From Diphasiastrum complanatum (Eukaryota; Streptophyta; Lycopodiopsida; Lycopodiales; Lycopodiaceae): a DNA stretch of 64,000 nt. The notes beneath the pieces are model-generated. The model had not been told where the DNA came from. It searched no databases and saw nothing but the letters and a program-made list of their open reading frames with translations. A program made the position numbers and the translations under genes. Positions within the stretch are counted from its first letter, which is position 1, and every line of letters starts with the position of its first letter. The stretch spans positions 46,246,986 through 46,310,985 of the forward strand of contig CM055104.1 of assembly GCA_029204225.1 (NCBI GenBank), given 5' to 3'. Positions 22,621 through 35,392 of this stretch are shown in pieces.

Positions 22621-24399
22621 TTACATCTTAGCATTTGAAGAAATTGCTAAAATGAATGTTTGAAAGAAATGATTGTTTTGAAAGCATAAAATTTTTTACA
22701 TTGAAAAATATATAGACTTTATAGCTAGCATAATATGTTGTATGGAAGATAAACAAGAGAACATGCAATACCATACCTTCTTGTACGTACAATTTAAAAC
22801 AAGGTGATTTAGAAGACCTTGAAGTCGATAACGACAGGATATGTACCTTTTAATCTATGCTCATAGAGTTTGACTTCAAAATATTGTCGACATTCCTTGA
22901 AATCATACTTTATGACCTTCCACTGCTATTAACTTATTGTCTGCACACTTGTGAGTCATCACTTCTATTTGTAGCTACCCTACACCACGATACATAGTAG
23001 AATACTTGTTTGCACTTTTTACGCACCCACTGAACATTGCATATACCCAACACTACTAAGAGCAAAACTTAAGCTTTATCCATTGCATTTCCACATAACC
23101 ACACTCATTACACATCATTTAGCATGGCCACCTTTCTACAAGTGAGATGCTAAAGACAAGGGTAAGGACAAATTAGTACTTGAGCACTAGCTTAAGAAGT
23201 TTAAGGTCCTAGAAACATAGTTGAGTCCCTAGACGAAACGAGCCTTGAAGAAGAGGACAATGTCAAAGTACTAAGATGTCAAAGTACTCTTTAGTTGAAG
23301 ACTTTATGGAGCCTAAGGTTATACCATTATTCCCTATGCAAGTCATGCATACCTTTACCTATGAGGGCATGCAATGTAAAGTGGAAGGGGGCTCCATTTT
23401 GGATATGTCTAATTGAGCCCAAGACAAACTTCCTCTAAACCAACATCAAATCATAGTGGAGTGCATTAGTCAGAATTGGAATCCCAGCAAGCGCACATTC
23501 ACAATGTGCTACAATAATCCCAGTTACAAAATCAATGTCACCGCATGTAATCAACCAAATGGGGCATTCCAATGCTAGAAATAGTTTTTTACCAAGAGAG
23601 GCCAAGAAAGAGGCCTTCCTTCCCTATAACGACAACACTTAACTCGAGTGGTTGAGCAATGATGACATTCTTAGTCATACCATCACATATTCAAACTTGT
23701 GAAGCATGGCCAAATTTGTTCATTGCCATCTAGATGTGGCCCATGATTGGGAGATGAGGCTTCGACTCCTATTTATGAGATATCTTGTGGGTGTCTTGGA
23801 GCTGTAAGGATGTACCTTGGAGTCCTAATTTTACAAGTTTTGGTCCACAATAAGATCTTCAAGGCCTTGTGAGCGATCATTAAAAAACGGACAACAAACG
23901 ATCTTCACACGACTACCCTTGGTCCATACAACAATATTGGGGTCACATGGGGCCTTGAAGTTGGGACCTGCAACCAAAGAACACATCAACATTAACTATC
24001 ACTAGCACAAGCAAGAAAAGCAATAAGAAATGGCCCATACAAACATCAATGACTAGAAAACAAACACAAACTTGGCTTGAGGACCAAAGTTCAAGAAAGT
24101 GAACAACTGGGAAGTGCAAACTATAGTGGGTTTCTTAACAACAACTAGAAAAAATCATATGGTTTGTGAAGCATTAGACCAACATGATGAGACAATGGCT
24201 TTTGATTCATTTAATGACAATTACACATAGCCCAACGTCAAAGCACTTACATGTTGAGGTGGATGAAACTCTAAAGAAGAGCTTGTTGGCTAGTTCCTTG
24301 AGGCCGCTGACATAAAAAAGGCCTTAGCAATATCGTAATACCTTCATTCCATAGTCGACATTCGACACTCTTTTGATTTAAACATCATTCGATCGATAT

Positions 24400-24762
24400 T
24401 GTCCAAAGTACTCCTATTGCACTTTCTGGAAGAAACAGACCACAGTCTCTGTCACACACTTAAAAAGAAAAACTTTTTGATGATGATCATGTATGGATAT
24501 CACTAAACCCTAAACCCTAATTGGTACACATTAATTGCAATCCAACCATTGGGCCTATACTATTCTAGGATAGTTAGTTTTATGGTTTGTTTGTGAATAA
24601 AATCCTAAATCGCCATCTAAAACAAGATATTTGACATAGCGGTTTTTCAGTGCAGCCATAACTATAAGCTTTCAAACTGTAGACTCGAAATTCCTTACAA
24701 CATTTTTTGCTCTATAGTTCGAAAAACAAAACACTACTTTTAAACAACTTTTTAGTGATTAG
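24400..24762 (+). repeat. Element C 5' LTR, first part
   Basis: Aligns with 33796-34030 of the 3' LTR, for example both carry aatccaacca then a 'tt(g/a)g(g/a)cctat' stretch. It contains an extra segment absent from the 3' copy. It ends at the target-duplication ATTAG (24758-24762) of element B. Confidence 0.8.
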
Positions 24763-25567
24763 TGTGAAAATTCACACATGTGGGAATGTCCTAATGTGTG
24801 AAATTCATCTCCTAAGCTTGTGCACTATAGATCACTTGAAATCCAAGATCAATGACAAGATCTAAGGCAAAAATACCATTCTACATGCATTCATTCATTA
24901 CCAAAAGGTGTTTCACACATGTGTGGAAGACTTCATGAAATAAAATAAGTCCCAACAAGCTCCTCTCCTTGAGTAGAGAGAGAAAATACCACTTTGGGCT
25001 CATCTAGAGAGAGAAGGCATTACAAGCAAACTTGGCAAATCTCCAAATTGACTCAAAAACTCACATTAGATTATGATAGAAAATCAAAGTACATATATAG
25101 CTCATGGAGACCCATGCCACAATCCTATTGGACCCTCAATCATAGCCTCTCTAATCCTATTGGATGTGTGATGCAACATCCCTCACTTTTGATTGGACCC
25201 TTACAACACATCTCTCTCTTATGATTGGACCCTTTGACTTTTGCCACCACATAGGGTGCATCACTCATCAAACCTAAAATTGACATGTGTAAGCAGCCTA
25301 ACTAGCTTGAGTTAAATCACAATTGAATCTTGGCCTAATCATGACAAACATGTGTACTTGACCATTTGACCTCTAAAGCCAAATTTGGCCCTATCACCTA
25401 GTGACACCAAGATGCTTGACTAGAAATCTTTTATGATACCCCTAAAGTCAACATTATATACTATTTCTAACTATTTTATACATGTGGGAACATGCTCCAC
25501 ACATGTGAAATGTACTCACAAACATAAAAATAAAATAAGCAAGATAGATTTCTGATAATTTTTCACA
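24763..25567 (-). repeat. Element B 3' LTR (805 bp)
   Basis: Plus-strand ends are TGTGAAAATT and AATTTTTCACA. It includes four ATTGG motifs (GGTCCAAT-type in element sense) at 25127, 25159, 25192 and 25224, spaced 32-33 bp. In element sense these precede a TATATA box (about 25093-25099). A CT/GA-rich segment follows. Confidence 0.93.
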
Positions 25568-26287
25568 ATTAGTCCTCAGAAACTAGCTTGGTAAGATCAA
25601 TGAGTTTGAAAAACTTTTTGAGTGGATCCTTTGGTATGCATATGAAGTAAAAAACCAGCAAAAGGATCCATCATAGAAGCACCCTCACCATATCCATGAT
25701 AAGATTTCTTTGGTAGAAATCATTTGCCAACACCTTTGAAGAGCATGCCACCAATTTCCCACTATATCCATGTGCTTCCTCCATGCTTGATGATGATCTT
25801 TGATTTGAAAGTACCATTTGCATGAAGATGGCTGCACCATGATGAAAATCAGAGGCTTCCATGCGTCATAAATATCACAAAGATCAGAGAGATCAAGATC
25901 ATAAGATGAGCAAAAGTGTTGATTATCAAGATTAAGCAAACTAGCTTGACTAGTCCACATACTATGAACTTTATCCATGATGGATCTAATGTTGAGATCA
26001 AATTCTATCTTGATCTTCTTGAGGCTAGATACTTGCTCAAGGATGTAACTGTCCTCTTTGGATGCTTCACTTAATCTCAAGAGAAGTTTACAAAATGCCT
26101 CAAACCATGTAAAAACATGAATTTTCAAACTATGAGCAACAAGCTCATTCTTGCTCTTACTAGATCCAAGAGCAGACACTTGATGACTCAACCACTTGCT
26201 TTCTAAGTAATTTGGAAACATATCTAAGCCACCAATGACAAGAAATATGTCCACATAATAGGCATCATCCAAAGCTAGAAATGCCTT
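25568..26287 (-). other. Unrecognised 720-bp block replacing RT and RNase H in element B
   Basis: A minus-strand frame (26497-25685, 270 codons) starts as Copia pol (SWIMVGCLSTKEAYKAFILS, up to IISIEDYQDV at about 26288) and then departs completely from the family. The following residues (LALDDAYYVDIFLVIGGLDM..., KNELVAHSLKIHVFTWFEAF, LEQVSSLKKIKIEFDLNIRS) match no retroelement domain I know. Near the end a second frame (25862-25671) looks more protein-like than the first, so a frameshift is possible. The equivalent place in element E holds the connection to reverse transcriptase. It may be captured host sequence; the identity is unknown. Confidence 0.6.
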
Positions 26288-26860
26288 CACATCTTGATAG
26301 TCTTCAATAGATATGATTTGAGATGCATCTTGAGATGCCTTGATCTCGGCCCCTTCCAAGGTTGAATGTAGATCTTCATAAAATATGGCATCTATCACTT
26401 TTGAAATAGAGAGTATAAAGGCTTTATAGGCCTCTTTGGTGGATAAGCATCCAACCATGATCCATGAGCTTGGATCATCCTTCCTCCTTGTTTCCAAGGG
26501 AACATGTGGAAAGCAAGAACCTTCAAAGACACTAAGGTAATCAACCTTAGGCTTCTTGAATAATACTTCCTATGGTGTATTTCTTCCAAGAGCTCCATCA
26601 CTCCTCAAAGCTTTGTTCTTCAATGAGAATTCCATCTCAACATATGCTTTGAATGATAGGAAATAATCATGCACCATAAATCTTGAAGAGAGAAGATATA
26701 AACATGTGCATCTTGTGTAATCATCCTCCTTTGAAAGCTTGGATTCATCAGCAATATCAAGAGATTTTGCACTCTCTCTTGGATCCAATTTGTAGAGATC
26801 CAAGAGCAAGGATCTCACCATCCTTCTTGATCACACAATTGTCAATATGGAAATTGACAT
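26288..26860 (-). pseudogene. Element B integrase, internally deleted
   Basis: The minus frame 26821-26570 reads DDYTRCTCLYLLSSRFMVHDYF... NKALRSDG and jumps straight to ALGRNTP, which in the fragment at 2472-3797 lies about 90 codons further on; the DDE glutamate is therefore deleted. The next frame, from 26497, resumes with the linker after integrase (KDDPSSWIMVGCLSTKEAYK). The sequence before D1 is also shortened. Confidence 0.8.
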
Positions 26861-27322
26861 CAAGCCATCAAGTAATTTGATGATGCAAGCTTCAAGGGAA
26901 TAGTCCCTGCTCCTTCAATTTTGCACTCTTGATCACTTGCAATGTATATGGACTTCTTGATTCCCTTTATAAGGCATAATAGATGAAAAGGAACCCTTGG
27001 AGCTACACATATGTGAAGATGCTCCACTATTAATATACCAAGAGTCATCCTTCTTGAAGGTGGAAGAGGAGCAGCTTGATGCCATAAGAGAGCCTTCTCC
27101 ATCACTTGTAATAAAGTCTTCTTTCTCATGAGAGATGTTGGCTTGCTTGAATTGGTTCTTCTTCTTGAAGCAATTGGTGGCATAGTGGTCTTTCTTGCCA
27201 CAAAGGAAGCACTTAACATATTTCTTCTTCTTCTTTGAAGTAGTATCTTGAGAGGAATCCTCCTCCTCTTCATCTTGATCTTTTGCTTTGTCCTTTGGCA
27301 AATAAAACTTTGTCATCACCAC
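26860..27322 (-). pseudogene. Element B gag C-terminus and protease
   Basis: Minus frame 27322-26933 contains a CCHC zinc knuckle (CFLCGKKDHYATNC), a Copia linker (NQFKQANISHEKEDF) and the protease box, which reads YINSGASSHM: the catalytic aspartate is replaced by asparagine. The frame then shifts; the second frame (27273-26860) continues with KSIYIASDQECKIEGAGTIP. The knuckle would bind element RNA, while the protease as read is inactive. Confidence 0.88.
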
Positions 27323-27440
27323 TAAGATTGAGTGACAATTTGTCCATCCTTAATAGCTTGTTCTCATGCCTTGATTCTTCTACTATTAGCACTCCTTGCA
27401 AAGCCTCCAAGGTTGGTAGCTCCTCCTTGATAGCATAGGA

Positions 27441-27935
27441 TTAGACAAGATTCTCATATTCATCCTTCAAGCCATTGATTATGACCCGGACTAGCTCACT
27501 TTGTCTAATGGAATCTCCAATACAAGCAAGCTCCCTATGAATATCTTTCACTCTCAAAACATAATTAGTGGCACTCTCATCACTCTTTTGAGAACTTTGG
27601 AATATTTGATTTCTAAGAGTGAGAAGCCTAGAGGTATTTTTGGCCTCATAGATTGCTTTGAGAGTATCCCAAGCATCCTTGGCCGAAGTACAAGCACCAA
27701 TCTCTCTCAAAATCTCATTAGAGCCATTCATCTTGATATAATGGAGAGCCATTCTAGCACTCTTCTTATACTTTTGTACTTCTTGAAGGACTTGAGGCTC
27801 CTCCTCAATCCCAAGTACAATATCCATCACATCTTGGAGTATCAAGATTGACTCCATTCTAACCTTCCAAATAGAATAGTTGGAGGTAGATAGTCTCTCA
27901 CTAGATTCCAATAGAAAGGAACCCATAGATGCCAT
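27441..27935 (-). CDS. Element B gag N-terminal region
   Basis: 164 codons from an ATG at 27935: MASMGSFLLESSERLSTSNY followed by WKVRMESILILQDVMDIVLG and VLRVKDIHRELACIGDSI. This is the Copia gag capsid domain (DUF4219/UBN2 type), which forms the virus-like particle of the retrotransposon. The frame ends at 27441, and the zinc-knuckle part lies downstream from 27322, separated by a stop and about 120 bp of degraded gag, so gag is split. The distance from the primer site at 28691 is about 750 bp, a long leader. Confidence 0.88.
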   Translation of the reverse strand: MASMGSFLLESSERLSTSNYSIWKVRMESILILQDVMDIVLGIEEEPQVLQEVQKYKKSARMALHYIKMNGSNEILREIGACTSAKDAWDTLKAIYEAKNTSRLLTLRNQIFQSSQKSDESATNYVLRVKDIHRELACIGDSIRQSELVRVIINGLKDEYENLV

Positions 27936-28679
27936 GTAATAGTCAAGACTCCTTGTGAATTAGACAATAAAGTGTTGCTTCTCTCTCACTATAGGATCCT
28001 TGAAAGGTGTACTACCAACTCCTATGCCAGATCTTGTAACAAAATGTGAGATGGATCTCACTAGTTCTACCAATCTCTCTCAAACTAGATCAACCTCTCA
28101 TCAATTGATGGAGTATAGGCAAAGTTTGGGTCAAACTATCTCTGGCACGTGTGAAACACTCCAAGAATCCACAAATCACTCAAATACAAGCCAATTGTAT
28201 GAAAGTAAGTGGCTATGACATCAAAATGATGACTAGATCTCAAATAGATGACATTGGCAAGCCTCTTCTTGAATTTTTTGGTCAACTAGCAAGATATGAT
28301 CAAACCAAATGTGTCCACACAGGTCTAGGTGCCCTACCTAACCCTCTTCAAAAGCTTATAGCTTTTGATTGGCTTCACCAAATGGATTGAAACAAATTGC
28401 TACAAAAACTAGACAAAATAGCTTTCAAACAAGCTATCTAGCACCAAATTTGGATCTAACTTGGAAGAGAACTTTTGAAATGAATTAGGCTGTACTTCAT
28501 ACGTGCCTGAGCAAGAAATTACATATAGTACCTGAAATTAGTCAATCATTATGATAATGAACCCTCTTGGTACAAATTTTCTTGAGATAGCACGGGAGAT
28601 GCAATCAACACTCTCTAGATCTTGATTTTTGTGAAATTTGTAAAACTATGGACGATAGATGCATCAAAAGCTTAGGTAG
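27936..28679 (-). other. Leader region of element B
   Basis: Lies between the gag start and the primer site. Small plus-strand frames (28000-28218, 28151-28390) are antisense and match nothing. No function assigned. Confidence 0.5.
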
Positions 28680-28691
28680 GCTCTAATACCA
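28680..28691 (-). promoter_or_regulatory. Element B primer-binding site
   Basis: On the minus strand TGGTATTAGAGC directly follows the LTR end ...TTTTCACA; it differs by one base from the initiator Met-tRNA complement TGGTATCAGAGC. Confidence 0.85.
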
Positions 28692-29473
28692 TGTGAAAAT
28701 TCACACATGTGGGAATGTCCTAATGTGCAAAATTGATCTCCTAAGCTTGGCTCATGCACTATAGATCACCTATTGATTGAAATCCAAGATCAAGGACAAT
28801 ATCTAAGGCAAAAACACCATTCTACAGGCATTCATTCATCCTACATGTGGAAGACTTCATGAAATAAACTAAGTCCCAACAAGCTCCTCTCCTCAGGTAG
28901 AGAGAGAAAATACCACTTTTAGGCAATACAAGCCAAATTGGCAAATCTCCAAATTGACTTAAAAACTCACATTAGATTATGATAGAAAATCAAAGTACAT
29001 ATATAACTCTTGGAAATCCATGCTACAATCCTATTGGACCCCTCAATCATAGCCTCTCTAATCCTATTGGATGTGAGATGCAACATCCCTCACTTTTGAT
29101 TGGACCCTTACAACACATCTCTCTCTTATGATTGGACCCTTTGACTTTTGCCACCACATAGGGTGCATCACTCATCAAACCTAAACCTAACATGTGTAAG
29201 CAACCTAACTAGCTTGAGTTAGATCACAATTGAATTTTGGCCTAATCATGACAAAGCATGTGTACTTGACCGTTTGACCTCTAAAGTCAAAATTGGCCCT
29301 ATCACCTAGTGATACCAAGCTTGACCAGCAATCTTTATGATACGCCGAAAGTAAAAATTGTAAACTATTTCTAACTATTTTACACATGTGGGAACATGCT
29401 CCACACATGTGAAATGTACTCACAAACATAAAATCATAAAATAAGCAAGATAGATTTTTGACAATTTTTCATA
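28692..29473 (-). repeat. Element B 5' LTR (782 bp)
   Basis: Direct repeat of 24763-25567, with visible substitutions and small indels. The outer end has mutated from ...CACA to ...CATA. Both the ATTGG array and the TATATA box (about 28999) are retained. The adjacent ATTAG (29474-29478) is the target-site duplication. Confidence 0.93.
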
Positions 29474-29478
29474 ATTAG

Positions 29479-29803
29479 TTAGACTTAAATCGTGATCTTG
29501 AGCTCTATCACACTTAGTTTTCATAGTACTAGAACATACGTAGTTCAATTTAGACTTATGTACTCTTATTTTGAAGACATAAAATTCGAAATTCAACATT
29601 TTAGTTCAGTACATCAATTTTTCAGAGTTATCTATTTTGCTCAATAACTCAATAGTTTGTAATTGTCTAATTCATTTACTTTCTTAGCTATTGATAATTA
29701 TAGAGGCAAGATCATGGTAGATTAGTGTCATTTCACTATTGTTGGGCATTAATCCTAACATTTTGGAACTCCTTCGATCATGATTTCATGATCATTTTCA
29801 ACA
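29479..29803 (+). repeat. Element C 5' LTR, second part
   Basis: Continues the LTR interrupted at 24762. It aligns with about 34040-34365 of the 3' LTR (shared tttcatagtactag and catttactttcttagctattg). It is followed by the degenerate primer site at 29804. Confidence 0.82.
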
Positions 29804-29888
29804 TAGAATCAGAGCTTGAGTTCGGACCTTGCACATTATCATGGCTATATCAGATCCCCTTACAATCCTTTTTTTTAAAGCTACTAGC

Positions 29889-30300
29889 ATGGAATCATCT
29901 TCAGACTTAAGACTCATTGGAAGATTCAATGGGAAAGATTTCCACGTGTGCAAATTCAGAATGAAGACGATCCTTCTTGAGAAAGTTTTGTGGGATGTTG
30001 TTGATGACTCTAAGACAAAGCCCACATTGATCTAGATGCAATTTCCAAATAAAAATAAAGAGATTCTAAGGCTCTTGTTCAACAAGGCTCTATTTGATAA
30101 AGAAGTTATTTGTTGATAAAATCTAGCACTATTATTGATCATGTGAACTACTTTAGATCCATGCTAAATCAACTAGTAGTCCTAGGCTCTCCATTCTCTA
30201 ATTCAGATGTTGTTGTGACATTACTATCTAGTCTACCACATGTCTATAAACATCTAGCAATGTTGGTTACCACATATCCTAGTCTACCCTTGTAGAAGGT
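29889..30300 (+). pseudogene. Element C gag
   Basis: An ATG at 29889 opens MESSSDLRLIGRFNGKDFHV followed by CKFRMKTILLEKVLWDVVDD, homologous to gag of element A at 6512 (MWKFKM there; here the conserved Trp is Cys). It stops at 30033. A further piece at 30110-30295 (DHVNYFRSMLNQLVVLGSPF, LLSSLPHVYKHL) matches the second half of Copia gag. The middle is deleted or frame-broken. Non-functional. Confidence 0.82.
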
Positions 30301-30479
30301 GACCTGCATTCTTCTCCAAGAAGAAACTCGAAGGAGTCCAGTGATTTAAGTTCTGACAACATTGCTTTGTTCTCCAAGAAGAAGCAGAACCAGAGCATTC
30401 AATGAGAGCAAAAGACAGCAGCTGCATCAAAATGTAGCAACTGATTATCAATGCCCCTCTTCAACATTTGAAGACTAGA

Positions 30480-32449
30480 AGCTATTTATGGCTCAACTTT
30501 CATCACTCTCAAAAGAAGATTTTTGGTGCCTCGACTCATGAGCTACTCACTATATGACTTCCAAGAGGAGCTGGTTCAAAGACTTCACTACTTCACATCA
30601 TAACAAGTTTATCTACTTTCAAGTTCTCACCACATCAAAGGCCAAGGCACTATGTAGATCTTTTTGCAAAATGATACTCAAAAACTCATTACTGATGTGC
30701 TTTATGTTCTTTGATTGACAAAAAGTGCATTGCCTATTAGTAGGATTATTGACCTAGGATATACAATTTGATTCACTGACAACGAATGTGAAACTCTAGA
30801 TAGTAAAAGCATGAGACATGTTTATCTTTATAAATTCAATTATAATTCTTTTGTACAAAGGTCAAGCCATGATTTCTCACCTCATCTGATGATACTAAAA
30901 TTTTATGGCAATATCAAAGGTTAAGACATTTCGATATGAGAAGTCTAACATACATGTATGAGAAGCAACTGGTCAATGATCTTAATGCATGCAGATCATC
31001 TTCCACTTATAACTGTATGTATTATAGACAAGCATGCAAGAATTAGATTCTCTAATAATCAAGCTCATACGGCTTCTAATTCTTAAAAGAATTGGATCTC
31101 TAGCTTATTAGATTTAAACCATTTGGATATTTGTAGGCCAATGCAAACTACTTCTATTGGAGGTGCTTGATATTTCATTACTTTCATTGGTGATTATTCA
31201 AGAAATACCATTGTCATGTTTCTAAAAGCAAAATCTGAGGCATTCCAATGCTTTCAAGAATTCAAACAACTTGTAGAAATTGAAACGAAAAGAAAAATCA
31301 AAGTCGCATGTACAAATGGTGGGGGAGAGTACATGTCCACATAAATGATCAACTATCTCTCAACAAATGTAATTTAGAGGTATCTCACAACATGCTATTG
31401 TCCCTCAACAAAATGGAGTTGTGTGAGCAAAAGAATCAAACTCTCATGAAATCTACAAAGGCTATGTTGGCACATTCGAATTTATCCAAGAATTTTTGGG
31501 TTGAAGTAGTATTTACTGCTTGCTATCTCCGTAATCGATCAAGCACAAAATCAGTGGATGGAAAGACATCTGAAGAAGCTTGGTCAGATATTAAACCTTT
31601 TATTCAGCATTGTAGAATTTTGAAATGTAGAGCTTATGCTCAGTTTTCTAGCCAACATTAGTTTTATTTCCATTTATTTATCATTACATTAATGCTACAA
31701 GCTTTATGATCTACAAACAAATGAAGTATTTGTGAGTAGAGATGTTATCTTCTAGAAGATAAATTTTCAAATCTTAAGTCGATAATTCAGAATCTTTTCC
31801 TACTGCTGCACCAATATTTTCTAGTCCATCAAGTTCTGACATATCTTTTACAAGTTATACTCCTCAAGTAGAAAATTTTAGTTCAGATGTTGAGTCCGAA
31901 GAGACTGATACAACCCTTTGAAGGTCAACTAGAATTCAATATCCACCTGAAAGGTTTTTTTTTCAAGCATTATAGACATCTGTAGAAGAAACATTTAGAA
32001 GCTATGTTACACACTAGCTCAGATAAGTGGAGAAAAACCATGAAATTTGAATACATCTCACTCATTAATATCGAGACTTGGACTCTTACTGACCTTCCAA
32101 AAGGCATCATAAGAGTTATTGATTATAATGATCTTCAAGAAGAAATTCCATCCTGATGGAGCTATTTCTAAATGGAAAGCTAGATTGGTGGCCAGAGGAT
32201 GTTCTCAAATTCCAGGAGTAGATTATAGTAAGGCATAGAATCCAATAGTCAAAATCCCTTCAATCAAAATACTTCTTGCCATTGTTGTGAATAAAATCTA
32301 GAATTGCATCAAATGGATGTTCAAACTGCATTTCTTAATGGTTTTATTCATGAATTTGAGACTTATATGAAATAGTCAAAAGAATTCACTCAACTAAATT
32401 TGGAATACAAATTTTGCTGAATTCACAAGACCCTATATGGGCTCAAACA
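30480..32449 (+). pseudogene. Element C protease, GAG-pre-integrase, integrase and first part of RT (heavily decayed)
   Basis: Readable islands in order: protease-like DFWCLDS then a stop at about 30520; GAG-pre-integrase YQRLRHFDMRSL at about 30915; integrase YFITFIGDYSRNT at about 31170, then NGGGEYMST and a degenerate NGVV...KNQTLMKSTKAM (31308-31661); then RT with LFLNGKLDWW/KWKARLVAR-type residues at about 32165 and the motif before the catalytic box at about 32420. Many stops. The RT is interrupted at 32450 by a solo LTR and continues at 33372. Confidence 0.78.
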
Positions 32450-33371
<922 letters not shown>

Positions 33372-33773
33372 AAACAGAGTCCTAGGGCTTGGTTCCATAG
33401 AATTATTGAATCTCTTCTACATCCTGGAATTTTACCAAATGCAATAGATGGAAATCTCTACAAGAAGTTTGAAGGCCCTTCATACATAATTGTTGTTTTG
33501 TATGTAGATGATGCACTACTACTAACCATAGATCTAAAATTCTTATATAAAATAAAATCTCAATTGTCAAAAGAATTTGACATGACAGATATAGGGCCTG
33601 CTCATTATCTTCTTGAAATCCAAATTTTCATACATAAATCCAAGAAGATAATTCAGTCAAGTCAAGAAACATACTTGCAAAGTATTCTAGAAAAAATTTC
33701 TACGCATGATTCTAAGCCCATTGATTCTCCAATGGATCATAGTTTAGAGTTGTCTAAGGACATATGTCTTTAG
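33372..33773 (+). pseudogene. Element C reverse transcriptase, second part
   Basis: Reads SPRAWFHRIIESLLHPG, then VVLYVDDALLL with an intact YVDD catalytic box, IGPAHYLLEIQIFI and DSPMDHSLELSKDICL followed by a stop. RNase H is absent: the 3' LTR starts about 20 bp later. Within this stretch the frame is undamaged. Confidence 0.88.
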
Positions 33774-33795
33774 ATCCCCACGTGTCAACCAATAT

Positions 33796-34365
33796 TGTCT
33801 GAAGTCTTCCTACTACACTTTATGGCAAAAATAGACCACAATCTTTGTCACGCACTTCAAGACAACTTTTGCTTGCTGATGACGCATAAGTATCAATACA
33901 CATTAACTGCAATCCAACCATTAGACCTATATTTTTCTAAGACAGTAGAATCATAGTTATAGGCTTTCAAGCTGTAGATATGTTTCCTACTCCCCATAGT
34001 TAAAGACATAGCACTATTTTTCAACGATTTTCTTAGTGACGAGTTCTTAAACTTATACCATGACCTTGAATACTATCATGCTTTGTTTCATAGTACTAGC
34101 TAGAGCATATGCAGTTTAGTTTAGATTTTACAGCATGTACTTTGAAAATTATAAAACTTGAAATTTAATTTTAATTGAGTGCATCAATTTTTCATAATTG
34201 TCTATTTTGCTTAGTAACCTAGATTGTAATTGTCTTATTCATTTACTTTCTTAGCTATTGGTAATTGTAGAGGTAAGATCTAGGAGATTAGTTCCATTCC
34301 GCCTTTGACCATTAATCCTTATATTATGAACCTCTTTTTATCACGATTTTTCATTATTTCCAAAA
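33796..34365 (+). repeat. Element C 3' LTR
   Basis: Direct repeat of the split 5' LTR (24400-24762 plus 29479-29803). It is shorter than the 5' copy, mainly through an indel near its middle. There is no clear polypurine tract before it, consistent with the deletion that removed RNase H. Confidence 0.8.
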
Positions 34366-34439
34366 CTTCAAACACAAACTCAAGAATATTATTGATAGGA
34401 TAAATCATATGAATATTGACTTCTTTGGATCATCACTAG

Positions 34440-34960
34440 ACTTAGATGATGCTCTCATTGATGATTCCATGCTTGATATAATTAGTACATTGATTCCTTG
34501 TAATCTGAGTTACGTCTCTACACACCACCACCAATTTCTTTTGCAACACCCTCGTAGATATTTCTTGTGAAGCTGGAGAATGTTCTTCCACGACTTCCAC
34601 TTCTCGACAAAAATCCATCTCTATTGCCTTTGCCACCTCTACCTCTCATTGGCAAGGCATTATTAGATTCTCCTTGATCTACTCTCCTTGTAATAGCAAT
34701 CTACCTAACGCTTCAAAAGTAGGCAGCCTCTACGTCATCAAGATACTTGCATGAATCATATAATCTATTCAATGTAAATTGCACAATCTCCTTTCATCAA
34801 CCCTTTTGCCTACTACTACTAATGGGTCATCAGTCTCTTTGATCCACAATAAATGATCTACTTAGCCCAATGCATTCACAATGTGTGCTACTCTGATTTC
34901 AATAATAACACTCTTAATGTGTTCATGATCTCAAATAAAGACCTCGACATCTCCCAGTCT
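34440..34960 (-). pseudogene. Decayed Copia gag fragment
   Basis: Minus-strand patches read LCNLH.IDYMIHASILMT.RLPTFEALGRLLLQ, then a Gly/Arg-rich stretch (MRGRGGKGNRDGFLSRSGSR) typical of the region before a Copia zinc knuckle. The frame has many stops. The element it came from is not delimited. Confidence 0.45.
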
Positions 34961-35392
34961 ACTTTATGCGGATAATGTGGCATTTCTTTTGTCATGTGCC
35001 AAATCTAAGCTAATAGCAATTACAATAGAAGTAAAGCTAAGAGCAAGAAAAGTACAAGGCATTCAAGATAGCATATCCATAGAAAGCTAGAAACACAAAG
35101 ATCTCCATAGAATCACAATAGAAATGAGATGAAGAGTACAAAGCAATGTAGATGAGCATGGATTCATGTAGATAAGGCACATGAGACCTAGCAAAGGAAA
35201 TCCCCATAGCTCATATTCACAAGGAGGAAGCTAGAAGCTCTCACTTGCAAATGAGCCAAAAGATTCAAAAATTATTGTCTCTTGCCTAGTTATAGACAAT
35301 GCTCTTGCTTAACTAAACATAACTATCTTGAGGGATAGTTAATCTTTGTTAAGTATTATTAAGGCTACTTTGGGCTCTTATTGGCCTATTAT
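34961..35392. other. Unassigned AT-rich sequence
   Basis: Lies between the minus gag relic and element E; no coding signal or LTR ends recognised. Confidence 0.4.

Larger units (their letters stand above)
19273..24399. other. About 5 kb without recognisable genes
   Basis: Only short non-family frames occur (for example 19273-19599). Two duplicated stretches inside it are listed separately. From about 23150 to 24300 there are short readable patches with stops that could be very old coding relics, but I cannot assign them. Confidence 0.5.
24763..29473 (-). mobile_element. Copia element B, complete with both LTRs, nested in the LTR of element C
   Basis: Left copy of the LTR is 24763-25567 and right copy 28692-29473, in direct orientation. 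The element is flanked by a perfect 5-bp target-site duplication ATTAG (24758-24762 and 29474-29478). Coding content reads on the minus strand, so the 5' LTR is on the right. It holds gag, a damaged protease-integrase section, and an unrecognised block instead of reverse transcriptase and RNase H. It cannot be autonomous. Confidence 0.93.

Noticed and set aside
24505..24525. aaaccctaaaccctaa telomere-like sequence
   Set aside because: Only two to three units; also seen near 42212. Too short for an interstitial telomere.
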